A stretch of DNA of 64,000 nt from Vallitalea pronyensis. Its GTDB lineage: Bacteria; Bacillota; Clostridia; Lachnospirales; Vallitaleaceae. The notes under the pieces are model-generated. The model saw only the letters and a program-made list of their open reading frames with translations. It was not told the DNA's origin and ran no database searches. This document shows, piece by piece, positions 8,605 to 18,541 of this stretch. The DNA is taken from the NCBI RefSeq assembly GCF_018141445.1, contig NZ_CP058649.1:4917001-4981000 (forward strand), written 5' to 3'. The translations under genes and the position numbers were made by a program. How positions within the stretch are numbered: position 1 is the first letter of the stretch; the number at the start of each line of letters is the position of its first letter.

Positions 8605-9732
8605 ATGGCTAATGTATTAAGTTATAACAATGTTCAAGAATTGCGTTTTGCAATAAAATCCTATAATGACTATATGTCAGAAATACCAGATGATTTTATG
8701 GTTCTTAAAGAACATCTACAAGGTTTAACACAAAAACAATTTTGTATAGCCTTTAAAGCTTTAAGAGATCTGGTGATACATATGTATACCTATCTAGAAA
8801 AACACCCAGAAGCAATAGGCTTATTGGCTAAGCATAAAAAAAGTGGTGAAATGAAAATCCAAACATCACAAAATATAAGCAGCATCAAGAAAATTATCTA
8901 TACAATTGGTCTCACATCCAAATTAGAAAATAATACACTATGCGTAGATATGAAAGCCTTTCGAGAAAGTTATGCCGTATTTTACTCAAATAGTTCCACT
9001 GCATTAACTGATAAAATTAAAACCATTGATAGCGAGACATTTGATAAATTTTATAGCACTAAACATGTATCATCTATTTTTAAGTATTTGACTGCTTTTG
9101 GTTTTGTAATTGATGGGTTTATAGAAGATAAAAAATTTAGTGAGCTACAGCAACTGGAGATAACCTTCCCCAGTAATCCACCTATTATCAACATCATCAA
9201 AGCATTTTCTAGACCTTGCATATGCCGTATTAGTTTTGGCTTTGACTATGCCAAATTTAATTATCGTATATTTGCACATGGTATACACGCAACAATTCCC
9301 ATGGAAGATTTATATAGTGTTTGCCTTTTACCTGAAGAACACCAGAATTTCTTACTTTTACTCAACAAATCATTAGAAAAAAAGAACATACGCTATGGTA
9401 AATGTGAAAAAGGTTGGTACCATGGTACATTACCATGTCAATATAACTATCGCAATAAGGTGAGAGTTCTTCAAAATATGGAACATGGCATTTTACCTCA
9501 CCTTGTGCTTGATTTTCGAAATAAAATAGATAAAGGGACAACGTTAATCGAAAGCATCCCAAAAGAATATCGCTCAAATATTCCTCAATGTCGAGGATGT
9601 CGAAAAAATTGTCCCACCCGAACCATGATTACTGCTGATGGAAAGAAGTATGCCCTATGCCATGGTCAATGGTGGCATTTACCTTTAATAGATGGTTCTA
9701 TTGATTTTATAATGCAGGCTTTAAGTATGTAA
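8605..9732 (+). CDS. Unrecognised protein with C-terminal Cys cluster
   Basis: 375 residues; I do not recognise a family. The N-terminal half is Lys/Asn-rich and helical. The C-terminus holds CX2CX3CX15C (C329, C332, C336, C352; CRGCRKNCPTRT then ALCHGQWWHLP), which could bind zinc or an iron-sulfur cluster. Another Cys pair (CICR) lies near residue 200. No signal peptide or membrane helix is seen. The ATG at 8605 is chosen because AAGGAGG lies 10 nt upstream; an ATG nine codons earlier has no ribosome site. It stands alone, bracketed by 25-bp repeats in opposite orientation (8383 and 9824), and is somewhat AT-richer than its neighbours. Confidence 0.65.
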   Translation: MANVLSYNNVQELRFAIKSYNDYMSEIPDDFMVLKEHLQGLTQKQFCIAFKALRDLVIHMYTYLEKHPEAIGLLAKHKKSGEMKIQTSQNISSIKKIIYTIGLTSKLENNTLCVDMKAFRESYAVFYSNSSTALTDKIKTIDSETFDKFYSTKHVSSIFKYLTAFGFVIDGFIEDKKFSELQQLEITFPSNPPIINIIKAFSRPCICRISFGFDYAKFNYRIFAHGIHATIPMEDLYSVCLLPEEHQNFLLLLNKSLEKKNIRYGKCEKGWYHGTLPCQYNYRNKVRVLQNMEHGILPHLVLDFRNKIDKGTTLIESIPKEYRSNIPQCRGCRKNCPTRTMITADGKKYALCHGQWWHLPLIDGSIDFIMQALSM

Positions 9733-9823
9733 TTCTCAACTGATAGGGGTTATGCATTGACGGAATGTACGATGCAGCACCTCTATTATTATGCCAAACT
9801 ACATGGTCCCCCTTGTGAGATTA

Positions 9824-9848
9824 TGACAAACGAAACGTCCCCTTGTCA
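9824..9848 (+). repeat. 25-bp palindromic repeat, copy 2
   Basis: TGACAA-ACGAAACGTCCCC-TTGTCA followed by GGTTTTTTCTT. It lies 92 nt past the end of the Cys-rich gene. With the T-run it could work as a terminator on the plus strand. It is identical to copy 3 over about 36 nt including the T-run. Confidence 0.8.
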
Positions 9849-9867
9849 GGTTTTTTCTTACACTACA

Positions 9868-10704
9868 TTATCCTTTTACCCCACCAGCAGTTAATCCTGC
9901 CACCATGTATTTTTGACAAAATAAGAACAAGAATAAGATGGGTAATGTTGCTACTACACTAACCGTCATTACATTAGCCCAATCATAAGCAAACTCTCCA
10001 AGATATCGTATGGAAATTCCTGAAGGTAATGTTCTTAAGTGGTCCTTGTTGATCAATGTAATAGAATACAAAAAATCATCCCAAGATAATAAAAATGTAT
10101 ACATACCTACAGCTAAAAACCCCGGTTTTGATAAGGGGAATATAATACGAAACAATATACCAAATCGACTGCATCCATCTATTTTTGCGGCTTCTTCAAG
10201 TGAAATGGATATCTCATCAAAAAATCCTTTAATCATCCATATACAAAAAGGTAATGATGCTGTTGTTATGGCTATGACAAGCCCAAAATGGGTGTTTAGT
10301 AAGTGGTATTGATTGTATATTGAATAGAGTGATATTAACAATGAAATAACTGGAAACATTTGCGTCGATAAGATGAGCATTAGGCATGTGTTCTTTCCTT
10401 TAAATGAGTATCTTGAAAAGCCATACCCTGCGAACATAGAGGCTATCATACAAATGAAAGTTGTACTAAAAGCTACTTTAATGCTATTGGTGTAATAGGT
10501 TATAAAATAGTTTTCTTGTAAGAGCTTCACGTAATTCTCTGGTGTTGGGTTTAATGGGAGCCATTCTGGTGGTAACTTAAATATGGCACGCATATCCTTG
10601 AGTGACGTGCTAATCATCCAATAAAAAGGAAATAATAAAAAAATCAAAAATAAAATAAGACAACTAATGGTTATTATTTTATTGAATTTACTCATTTTCT
10701 TCAA
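9868..10704 (-). CDS. Carbohydrate ABC transporter permease (MalG type)
   Basis: 278 residues, six membrane helices, BPD_transp_1 domain. The EAA loop (EISISLEEAAKIDGCSRFGI, residues ~165-185) couples to the ATPase. It forms the inner-membrane channel with the MalF-type protein encoded 12 bp upstream. The start is TTG, 7 nt after GGGAGGT; the later in-frame ATG is too far from this site. No ATPase gene lies in the operon, as is usual for family-1 sugar importers that share a general MsmX-like ATPase. Last gene of the three-gene operon. Confidence 0.92.
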   Translation of the reverse strand: MKKMSKFNKIITISCLILFLIFLLFPFYWMISTSLKDMRAIFKLPPEWLPLNPTPENYVKLLQENYFITYYTNSIKVAFSTTFICMIASMFAGYGFSRYSFKGKNTCLMLILSTQMFPVISLLISLYSIYNQYHLLNTHFGLVIAITTASLPFCIWMIKGFFDEISISLEEAAKIDGCSRFGILFRIIFPLSKPGFLAVGMYTFLLSWDDFLYSITLINKDHLRTLPSGISIRYLGEFAYDWANVMTVSVVATLPILFLFLFCQKYMVAGLTAGGVKG

Positions 10705-10716
10705 TGTTTTACCTCC

Positions 10717-11616
10717 CTATTTTTCTGTCAGTAATTTATTGTAAATAGCTGATATTATCATAAGTATTATGAGCCATAATGTCCCAATTGCAGCACCTTT
10801 TCCTATATCCAGTTCAATAAAGGACGTCTGATAACTCAATACCGCAAGGGTTGTTGTTTTGTTCATAGGGCCACCAGCAGTCATAATCCAAAATAGAGGA
10901 AACATCTTAAAATTTTCTATAATAGCTACTAACGTTACTGTTTTAATCACATTCTTAAGAAAGGGTAAGGTTATGTGTCTAAACAATTGCCACTTATTCG
11001 CACCGTCTATGGTTCCTGCTTCGACCAATTCTTGAGGAATACTTTGCATGCCTGCCAAAAGCATGGTCGCCATAAAAGGTAACTGCCTCCATAAAGCTGC
11101 AACAATAACTGCTACTAATGCTAAGTTAGGATCTGCCACCCATTTTGTGGGTTCCGCTAAAATACCTATTTTCATCAACACATAATTCATCAATCCATAA
11201 TCCGCCTGAAAAATCCACATCCAAAGTAAAGCCACAACAATTGTCGGCACAATCCAAGGGATCAATACAATGGACCTTAATACACGTCTTCCTCTAAACT
11301 CTTTATTAAGTAACAGTGATAGTAGCATACCAAGTACAAATTGTATACTGACAATTAACATAACATAGGTGACCGTAATTTTGAATGCGTGAAGAAATGC
11401 TCCCTCTGTTAAGACCTCCTGGTAATTCTTTAACCCATTAAAAACCGGGTTAGTCATATTGGTTAACGACAGATCAAAAAAACTCATATAGACGGACTTT
11501 AATATTGGAATAAATATTGAAAAGCATAATAACAATAAGGCAGGTGATAGTATGGTTATTAGAAATATTTTATCTTTTATACGTTCAGAAATACCATGTC
11601 TTAGTATTCGTTCCAT
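10717..11616 (-). CDS. Carbohydrate ABC transporter permease (MalF type)
   Basis: 299 residues with six membrane helices and an EAA motif (PQELVEAGTIDGANKWQLFR, ~195-215). It pairs with the MalG-type permease. ATG at 11616 after AAAGGAG. A GC-rich hairpin (11653-11714) separates it from the binding-protein gene, which would let the binding protein be made in excess. The LSYQTSFIELDIGKGAA segment near the end is typical of this class. Confidence 0.92.
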   Translation of the reverse strand: MERILRHGISERIKDKIFLITILSPALLLLCFSIFIPILKSVYMSFFDLSLTNMTNPVFNGLKNYQEVLTEGAFLHAFKITVTYVMLIVSIQFVLGMLLSLLLNKEFRGRRVLRSIVLIPWIVPTIVVALLWMWIFQADYGLMNYVLMKIGILAEPTKWVADPNLALVAVIVAALWRQLPFMATMLLAGMQSIPQELVEAGTIDGANKWQLFRHITLPFLKNVIKTVTLVAIIENFKMFPLFWIMTAGGPMNKTTTLAVLSYQTSFIELDIGKGAAIGTLWLIILMIISAIYNKLLTEK

Positions 11617-11652
11617 ATGTCATCGCTCCTTTGCAAGAAATTGGACTCAACT

Positions 11653-11714
11653 TTGAAGGGCTGCCTCATGCATAATACTCTTCCGGCTAGTTATCCTTGA
11701 GACAGCCCCTTCAA
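11653..11714 (-). promoter_or_regulatory. Intercistronic hairpin between binding-protein and permease genes
   Basis: TTGAAGGGCTGCCTCA (11653-11668) pairs with TGAGACAGCCCCTTCAA (11698-11714) with one bulge. No T-run follows on the minus strand, so partial attenuation or mRNA protection is more likely than full termination. Confidence 0.65.
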
Positions 11715-11736
11715 TCCTTTATCTTCCTACCTTATA

Positions 11737-13080
11737 TTACTCTAACAATCCTTTTAATTTATTATTCAGTTCTTCGATTACATCATCAACATTCGTATCT
11801 ACCAGCATCACTTTTTGAAGTGCACCAGCTATCTCTAAAAACCCTTGTTCCATACCTTTATTATTAGGAGGTAATGCATGACTATGGTTATTTAATTGAT
11901 CCACTAATATTTTGGCAATCTCATTATCATTCAGATCAGGGTCGGATGCGAATGACTTTCTTGCTGATAGCACATCATTGGATTGATGATATTTTGTAAT
12001 CATTTCTTTATCGGTTATAAATTTAATAAAATCTGCGGCTACATCGGGATTTTTACAGTCTTTCGATATGACTAGCCCATGTGCTTCTCCAATGGAAACA
12101 CTTTCACCTGTTGCATTATGTGGCACCAATGCTGCTCCCCATACTTTATCAAATGCTTCCCCCTTGCCACTAAGATTTCGATAAACAGCTTTTCCATAAT
12201 ATCCGTCCATATACATGCCCAAACGGCCAATTGAGAATAAGTTTCTCAGGTCCTTTAACTTAGCTGATGTAGGTGTTAAATCGTCATTGGCTAGTTTTTT
12301 GTAAAATGTAAACATGGCCTTTACTTCTGGTGTATTAATGTTTACGTTACCATCCTTATCATAGATAGATCCACCGAAACTATATAAGTTCCTTAAGGCT
12401 ACTAGACCATTAATCGGTAATTTATCAGCGGCTTCACCAAAGCCATATATCTTATCCCCATTATCTGTCTTCAGCTTTGCAATCTTTTTGGCATATGCTA
12501 TCATATCATCATAAGTCTTAGGTGGTGTTTCTGGATCTAATCCAGCTTGCTCAAATAATTCTTTATTCCAATATAAGATGTAAGGAGATGGCGCCCATGG
12601 CACACCCATCAGTTGGCCTCTGTATGTATAGTCATCTCGTAGTGATGTAATTAAATCATCCACATATGCTTTACCCAATAAATCATCAAGAGGCACAACA
12701 ATATCCGAAGCAGCATATGTTGAAAACCATGCTGTATGTGTTTGAATGATATCAGGCGCATCATTGGATGCTGACATAATAAAGGTTTGCTTTTTGATAT
12801 CACCAAAAGGAATACTGATATAGTCAATGGTAACATGAGGATTAATCTTTTTATATTCAGCTGCCATTGTTTCAAAAATATCTTTTGTAGAATCTTCACT
12901 AACACCCCAGGATGCAAATGTTAATGTTATATCTTTAAGATTCGTTTCGTTATTATCCAATGTATCCTTAGATGAATTATTCTCATTATCTATCTGCTTA
13001 TTGTCTTCTTTTCTACTACACCCCACAAATATGTTCAAACATAACAATGTGATAAGAATGATTGATAGGTATTTCTTCAT
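11737..13080 (-). CDS. Sugar ABC transporter substrate-binding lipoprotein
   Basis: 447 residues. The signal peptide MKKYLSIILITLLCLNIFVG ends in a lipobox (FVGC, Cys ~21), so the protein is membrane-anchored on the outer face. The mature part is an SBP_bac_1 (family 1) domain with the usual DIIQTHTAWFSTYA and LYWNKELFEQAGLDPETPP segments. ATG at 13080 is chosen because GGAGG lies 9 nt upstream. First gene of the operon; divergent from the AraC-type sensor, which probably controls it. Ligand unknown; the operon contains no hydrolase. Confidence 0.92.
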   Translation of the reverse strand: MKKYLSIILITLLCLNIFVGCSRKEDNKQIDNENNSSKDTLDNNETNLKDITLTFASWGVSEDSTKDIFETMAAEYKKINPHVTIDYISIPFGDIKKQTFIMSASNDAPDIIQTHTAWFSTYAASDIVVPLDDLLGKAYVDDLITSLRDDYTYRGQLMGVPWAPSPYILYWNKELFEQAGLDPETPPKTYDDMIAYAKKIAKLKTDNGDKIYGFGEAADKLPINGLVALRNLYSFGGSIYDKDGNVNINTPEVKAMFTFYKKLANDDLTPTSAKLKDLRNLFSIGRLGMYMDGYYGKAVYRNLSGKGEAFDKVWGAALVPHNATGESVSIGEAHGLVISKDCKNPDVAADFIKFITDKEMITKYHQSNDVLSARKSFASDPDLNDNEIAKILVDQLNNHSHALPPNNKGMEQGFLEIAGALQKVMLVDTNVDDVIEELNNKLKGLLE

Positions 13081-13393
13081 AATGTAATCCTCCATTATTC
13101 TATTTTAAATCAAACATCTGCAAATCTGATTATCAACCAACGGATCCTATTGGCTGCATAACCCTAGTATACAATCCCAATGTTTTATTGTCTATTTTCA
13201 TATTTTTACCCGCTGTATGTATCTTTGCTTTTACATGATACATTCTTTACATCCATGTATAATTATTATGAAGCCCTTGTATAGGCTTCACATCTAGATA
13301 GATATATGTCATAATATCTATACATTGAACTGTCTATAATGGATGAATGTATCATGAACAATAATTGTTATCTTTGACATTTGGAGGTTAACT

Positions 13394-15685
13394 ATGGCCA
13401 ATAATCATCCCATTCACTTAATAAAACAACGCACTTTTATACTCTACTTTTTATCCTTTTTATTATCCATTGTGTTCTCCGTCATCATCCTAGGTATTGT
13501 CTCATATCAACTAACTGTGGGTTCCCTTGAGCATGAAATCATTAAGTCATCTTCCAATGCATTGCAGCAAACCAATGCCACATTAGTAAGCACTTTAAAT
13601 GAAATCAATGATGTGACCTTTCAGATAGGACTTAATGGCAGTGTTTCAAATTATCTCTATAATACGGATAACCGATTTCTTCTAAACGCCATTCACGATA
13701 CTATAAAAAGTTATAAACAATCTCATGACTATATTGAATCCATTGAATTATATGCAAAGCCAAATAAACATATTATATCGTCCATGGGAGCCACACAATT
13801 ATTCAATAATCAAATATCATATCAGTGGATTGGCAAAATGGAAAACAGCAAGGCTCAGACAAAATGGCTTCTATCTGGACAACATATTAATTCTGAGTAT
13901 AAAAAAATCAATATTATTTCATTTATTAGGAAACTACCCATAGGTTATAATCTTCGCCTTGGCTATATTACCTTGCATATTGACGAGCAAAGTATCTCCT
14001 CCATCATTAACACATTCAACATCCACGAAGATGCTCGGACTTACATGATTGATTCCACCAAAAGCATTATTTCTTCTTTGGATAAGTCTCTTATTAAGCA
14101 AGCAAACGACCAAGTTTTTATTGAGCGTATTGTCAATAATACAAAAATGGAAGGCCAACTCACCACCCCAAATGGTGAATCCCTTGTGTTTTATATCAAA
14201 AACAATGTAAACGATTGGATTATCATATCAGAAGTGCCTTATACTTATATCACCTACAAAACCAATAAGATTCTTTTTACAACACTCACATTATGCCTAG
14301 GCATTATTATACTTGGTATCATTGCAGCTTACTATTTATCCATTAGGCTCTATAAACCCATTATTAAGCTCATGGCTAAAGCCCATGTGGTTGATGCAGA
14401 ACCTCAAGAAAATAGCAAAAATGAATTCTCTTATTTATCGGGTGTTTTTGATCATATTACCATTCATAATAAGAATCTTAAAAAAGATATCTTTTTAAGT
14501 GCACCAGCTCTCAAAGAAAAATTTGCTTATGATTTAATCCATCATAAATATACATCACTTGCAGATGTTAAAGAGCAAATTACCTTTCTTAAACTCCAGT
14601 TATCGCTTCATGATTATGTGGTTCTATTAATAGAAATCGATAATTTTGATGCTATCTTTGAGCATAACAATATCGAGGATATTAACCTGCATAAATTTGC
14701 AATGGACAATATTATCCATGAAATATTCATCAAGAACTATACCATACTTACTGTAGATGTGGATATGAAAAGACTCTGCCTTATTGTTAATGTGAATACC
14801 AATGAACACCTGCTCCATTGCGAAAACCTTTACAACTTGTCCAAAGAGCTCATACAGGTAATTTTAAGTATCTTGAAAATAGAAGTTACTGTTAGTATTG
14901 GTAATATATATGATAGTATTTTGCAACTGGACATGTCCTATAGAGAAGCTCATGATATTATGAACTATAAGATTGTCCTATCCAAAAACATCATGTTCTA
15001 TGAGCACTATAATAATGATGTACGCATGAATTATCATTATCCCATACACACCATAAGCCATATCATTAATAATTTAAAGACTGGTGACGCTAACAAGATT
15101 GCTCGTTATCTGGATAAGATAACCGATGACATTAAGAAAAATTATAATCTCACTTATGAAAATATATATCGTATATTTAACCAAGTTATAGATTCGCTTA
15201 TCCTGACATTGCAGGAGCTGCAAATACCTCTTGATAAAGTCCTTGGTGAAAATTATTTTATTTATAAAGAGTTGTCTAATCAGAAATCCATTGATAGCAT
15301 TAATGATTGGTTGAAAGAGATATTCAGCAAATGCTGCCATTTTATTCATGCAAACAATCCTGACAGCAATCATTATGTGGAAAAAATTCGTTCATATATC
15401 AATAATAATTATAAAAAGGATATCTTCATCGATATCATTGCTGATTATGTCAACTTAAATGCCACCTACATGTGCCGCATCTTCAAACAAGAGACAGGTA
15501 AAACAGTATTAGAGTATATCACTGAAAAGAGAATGGAAGAAGGTAAAACTTTATTGATAAACACGGACTTAACGATTGGTGACATTGCTGGGAAACTTGG
15601 GTATAATAATGTCCATAGTTTCATGAGGCATTTTAAATCTGCTGAGGGCATTACACCAGGAAATTATAGAAAGATGGCCAGGTAA
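13394..15685 (+). CDS. Membrane-bound AraC-family sensor-regulator
   Basis: 763 residues. TM1 at ~15-38, an extracellular Cache-like sensor region (~40-295), TM2 at ~298-320, a cytoplasmic linker (~330-640) and a C-terminal AraC helix-turn-helix pair (~665-763; IADYVNLNATYMCRIFKQET and IGDIAGKLGYNNVHSFMRHF). This one-piece type is usual in Clostridia and Paenibacillus beside sugar ABC importers; it senses an external sugar or the loaded binding protein and activates transcription. ATG 5 nt after GGAGGTTA. Divergent from the importer operon, with a 313-bp shared promoter region in which I see no clear operator. Confidence 0.9.
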   Translation: MANNHPIHLIKQRTFILYFLSFLLSIVFSVIILGIVSYQLTVGSLEHEIIKSSSNALQQTNATLVSTLNEINDVTFQIGLNGSVSNYLYNTDNRFLLNAIHDTIKSYKQSHDYIESIELYAKPNKHIISSMGATQLFNNQISYQWIGKMENSKAQTKWLLSGQHINSEYKKINIISFIRKLPIGYNLRLGYITLHIDEQSISSIINTFNIHEDARTYMIDSTKSIISSLDKSLIKQANDQVFIERIVNNTKMEGQLTTPNGESLVFYIKNNVNDWIIISEVPYTYITYKTNKILFTTLTLCLGIIILGIIAAYYLSIRLYKPIIKLMAKAHVVDAEPQENSKNEFSYLSGVFDHITIHNKNLKKDIFLSAPALKEKFAYDLIHHKYTSLADVKEQITFLKLQLSLHDYVVLLIEIDNFDAIFEHNNIEDINLHKFAMDNIIHEIFIKNYTILTVDVDMKRLCLIVNVNTNEHLLHCENLYNLSKELIQVILSILKIEVTVSIGNIYDSILQLDMSYREAHDIMNYKIVLSKNIMFYEHYNNDVRMNYHYPIHTISHIINNLKTGDANKIARYLDKITDDIKKNYNLTYENIYRIFNQVIDSLILTLQELQIPLDKVLGENYFIYKELSNQKSIDSINDWLKEIFSKCCHFIHANNPDSNHYVEKIRSYINNNYKKDIFIDIIADYVNLNATYMCRIFKQETGKTVLEYITEKRMEEGKTLLINTDLTIGDIAGKLGYNNVHSFMRHFKSAEGITPGNYRKMAR

Positions 15686-15716
15686 CATGGTTTTTTTGTG
15701 TTAAAAAGATAATGTA

Positions 15717-15741
15717 TGACAAACGAAACGTCCCCTTGTCA
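15717..15741 (+). repeat. 25-bp palindromic repeat, copy 3
   Basis: Same 25-mer as copy 2, again followed by GGTTTTTTCTT. It lies 31 nt past the stop of the AraC-type gene, in terminator position. Confidence 0.8.
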
Positions 15742-15806
15742 GGTTTTTTCTTCTTGACTCTACACATGCGTCATGGTTTATGATGACTATAAAAGGGGTG
15801 ACGTAT

Positions 15807-17549
15807 TTGAGTAAGTTAGTGGTCGTATTATGGCAAAAGAGAACCTTATTAATAGCATTATTCACTCTATGCATTAGTCGCGGTATACTAGTATTATGGT
15901 TGAACAAGGGTTATGCAGAACTCATTGATAATATCTTGAAAGGTTCTTATGACCTTATAAATAACACTGCAATGCTCATCGTGTGTGCTGGTATTGTTCA
16001 AGTTGTTGTTCTTGTAACGCAAAGTTTGATTTCATCTAAGCTGGCAGAGAAAACGGGATATGCTTTGAGAACGGATGCAATTGATGGTATACTAAAAAGT
16101 AATTATGTAACCGTCAATCATCTAAGTACTGGCGGAAGTCTGTCCAAATTAAACACGGATTTATCAGGTATAATCGAATGGATCAAAAATGAACTGTCCC
16201 CACTCCTATCCGATAGTCTATTAATGATTATTGTTCTGACAGCTTTATTGATGATGAATTGGAAATTAACAGTTGTTAGTTTCTTTCCCGTACCCTTCAT
16301 TTCTATAGGTGCATATCTGTTAAGCAAACCTATTACGTCCATTGAAAAGAAGAAGAATCAGACTTTATCTGATGTAAACGTTATTGCCAAGAGTATAGTT
16401 GACGCTTTTTCTATTCTAAAAATTTTTCAAATGACACATAACTTATTATCTAAGATTGATAAGAAAATAAACCTGTCTATCCAATCGGAGATAAAGGCGA
16501 ATAACATTCGAGCTAAATTAATGTCTATAAACGGCTTTCTCGCATACATACCTACATCTATCATGTGGGGTTATGGCGGTTACATGGTTATCAAGGGAAA
16601 CCTTTCAGCTGGAACACTCCTTGCCTTTACCAATATGTCAAGCTTTGTTAGAAATCCACTTGTTAATCTACCTGCAAAAATATGTTCCATTAGAGCTTTT
16701 ATGGCTAATACATCAAGATTAATGGATATGCTAACACAATTTAAGTCTGTTCATCATCATGGGAGGATTAAACAAGACATGACAAAAAAGAATGTTATCC
16801 AATTTCAAAATGTAAGTTTTGGGTATTCAAAAGAAACAAACAGTCTTCAGAACATAAGCTTTAAAATCTATAGAAACACTAACATTGCAGTAGTGGGCGA
16901 AAGTGGTTGTGGTAAAAGTACTATCTTGAAGTTAATATCCGGTTTATATCATCCAGATCAAGGAGAAATCTTGTTTTTTGGTGACAGTATTAGACATACA
17001 CAGCTTGATCATGTAAGGAGTCAGATATCCTATATACCCCAAGACGCTCAGCTTTTTCCCATCAGTATCTTTGAAAACATAACCTGTGGTCATTCCATTA
17101 GTATGGATAGGGTGATGGATGCCTGCAAGGCTGCACAGCTTATGGATTTCTTAAACACGCTTCCTGATGGTATTTATACCAATATAGGTGAACATGGGAG
17201 TAGGTTGTCAGGAGGCGAACGTCAACGCATATCCATTGCAAGAGCAATTGCTAAGAATGCACCTGTATTTCTGATGGATGAAGCTACATCAGCACTAGAT
17301 GGTGAAACGGAAGAAAAAGTTTTAAATTACTTTAATGGGCTAAAAAATGAGCATACCGTTATCTATGTCACACATAAAATCAAACATGCTGTAAATGCTG
17401 ATTTAATACTCTGTATGAAGAATGGTCAACTATGTGAATCGGGTACCCATGATGACTTGTTACAGTCTAATGGTTATTATTCCAAACTGTTTATGCTGCA
17501 AAACATGCAAGAGGTGATCGCTCATGAAAAAGATTCTAAAGCAATATAA
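15807..17549 (+). CDS. ABC transporter, fused permease and ATP-binding domains
   Basis: 580 residues. An ABC_membrane domain with six helices (~1-305) is followed by an ATPase domain with Walker A GESGCGKST, Q-loop, signature LSGGERQR and Walker B VFLMDEATSALD. An export-type half-transporter, normally working as a dimer or heterodimer. The TTG at 15807 is preferred because AAGGGGTGA lies 9 nt upstream; in-frame ATGs at 15780/15783 have no ribosome site. The last 26 bp overlap the next gene, so both are co-translated. Probable partner: the ATPase-less protein at 17524. Substrate unknown (drug, lipid or peptide). Confidence 0.88.
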   Translation: MSKLVVVLWQKRTLLIALFTLCISRGILVLWLNKGYAELIDNILKGSYDLINNTAMLIVCAGIVQVVVLVTQSLISSKLAEKTGYALRTDAIDGILKSNYVTVNHLSTGGSLSKLNTDLSGIIEWIKNELSPLLSDSLLMIIVLTALLMMNWKLTVVSFFPVPFISIGAYLLSKPITSIEKKKNQTLSDVNVIAKSIVDAFSILKIFQMTHNLLSKIDKKINLSIQSEIKANNIRAKLMSINGFLAYIPTSIMWGYGGYMVIKGNLSAGTLLAFTNMSSFVRNPLVNLPAKICSIRAFMANTSRLMDMLTQFKSVHHHGRIKQDMTKKNVIQFQNVSFGYSKETNSLQNISFKIYRNTNIAVVGESGCGKSTILKLISGLYHPDQGEILFFGDSIRHTQLDHVRSQISYIPQDAQLFPISIFENITCGHSISMDRVMDACKAAQLMDFLNTLPDGIYTNIGEHGSRLSGGERQRISIARAIAKNAPVFLMDEATSALDGETEEKVLNYFNGLKNEHTVIYVTHKIKHAVNADLILCMKNGQLCESGTHDDLLQSNGYYSKLFMLQNMQEVIAHEKDSKAI

Positions 17550-18507
17550 TGATATCATACTATTTTTTGCTCACATGATTCCAGATAAAAAAAGACATGT
17601 CATAATAGCCTTTTTTGCTGGCTTATCAGACTCCTTTTTTAATTTACTGCTTGCGTTTATACTCAAAAATGTGTATGCATCTGTTACTGAAAGGAACATT
17701 GTATCCTTAAACCGAACAATACTCTTTTTTATACTTTTTATTGCAGGAATTTTCTTGTATAACTATGTGTGTTGGTGCTTACATGGAAGCTCTGTAGCAA
17801 AAATAAGTGGAACTATTAAAGGCTTCATTCTAAGTAAGCTCTGTTTACTGCGTTTATCTTCTATAGAAAACCATCATAGTGGTGATATAATATCCATCCT
17901 TACAAGTGATGTAAATCATTCTCAATTCTTATACGCCAATATTAGACTAATCTTAAGCAGCTTGTTGATGGGGATTATATCGACAGTTTTGGTTTTTAAT
18001 ACATCGCTATTCTTAGGCGTTATGATAGGGATATTAGCTTGTATCCAATTGCTTATCAATTTATTTGTTGTTAAACCTCTCCAAAAGCAAAGCAGCACAA
18101 TTCGAGAAAACACCAAGCAAATGACCATGACTTTTTCTGACATCCTTGAAAACAACATGAGCATACGTATATATTGCTCCCAAAATTTCTATATGAAAAT
18201 AAGCAGTCAAATGAGTCAAAGATTGTATCAATCAAAAATAAAGCTCCATAGGATTAATGCCGTTATATTAGGTATAAATGTCTGCTTTGGTTTGCTTGGT
18301 TATATATTGGTATTGATTTTAGGTAGCCTACTAATAAGTGCTAATAAATTGACAATTCCTGATTTATTGTTTGTCACACAGATGAGACTAATGATGGTCC
18401 AAGGCATACTTAAATTAGGTCATTACACCGTACACATGCAACCAGCTATAACAGGTATGAAAAAGATTATGTCTTTTATGGATGAGGCTATTGAAGAAAA
18501 CATATGA
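17524..18507 (+). CDS. ABC transporter membrane domain lacking the ATPase domain
   Basis: 327 residues covering only the six-helix ABC_membrane domain. The protein stops (MKKIMSFMDEAIEENI) exactly where the linker to the ATPase domain starts in full-length relatives of ~580 residues. No ATPase fragment is found after the stop; a MerR gene follows after 34 bp. It overlaps the upstream complete half-transporter by 26 bp. Either a heterodimer with a single ATPase site, or the product of a clean deletion. ATG with upstream GAGGTGA (17514-17520). Confidence 0.8.
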   Translation: MKKILKQYNDIILFFAHMIPDKKRHVIIAFFAGLSDSFFNLLLAFILKNVYASVTERNIVSLNRTILFFILFIAGIFLYNYVCWCLHGSSVAKISGTIKGFILSKLCLLRLSSIENHHSGDIISILTSDVNHSQFLYANIRLILSSLLMGIISTVLVFNTSLFLGVMIGILACIQLLINLFVVKPLQKQSSTIRENTKQMTMTFSDILENNMSIRIYCSQNFYMKISSQMSQRLYQSKIKLHRINAVILGINVCFGLLGYILVLILGSLLISANKLTIPDLLFVTQMRLMMVQGILKLGHYTVHMQPAITGMKKIMSFMDEAIEENI

Positions 18508-18541
18508 TTTAAAGTATAATAATGCTAAGGGGGAATGGAAC

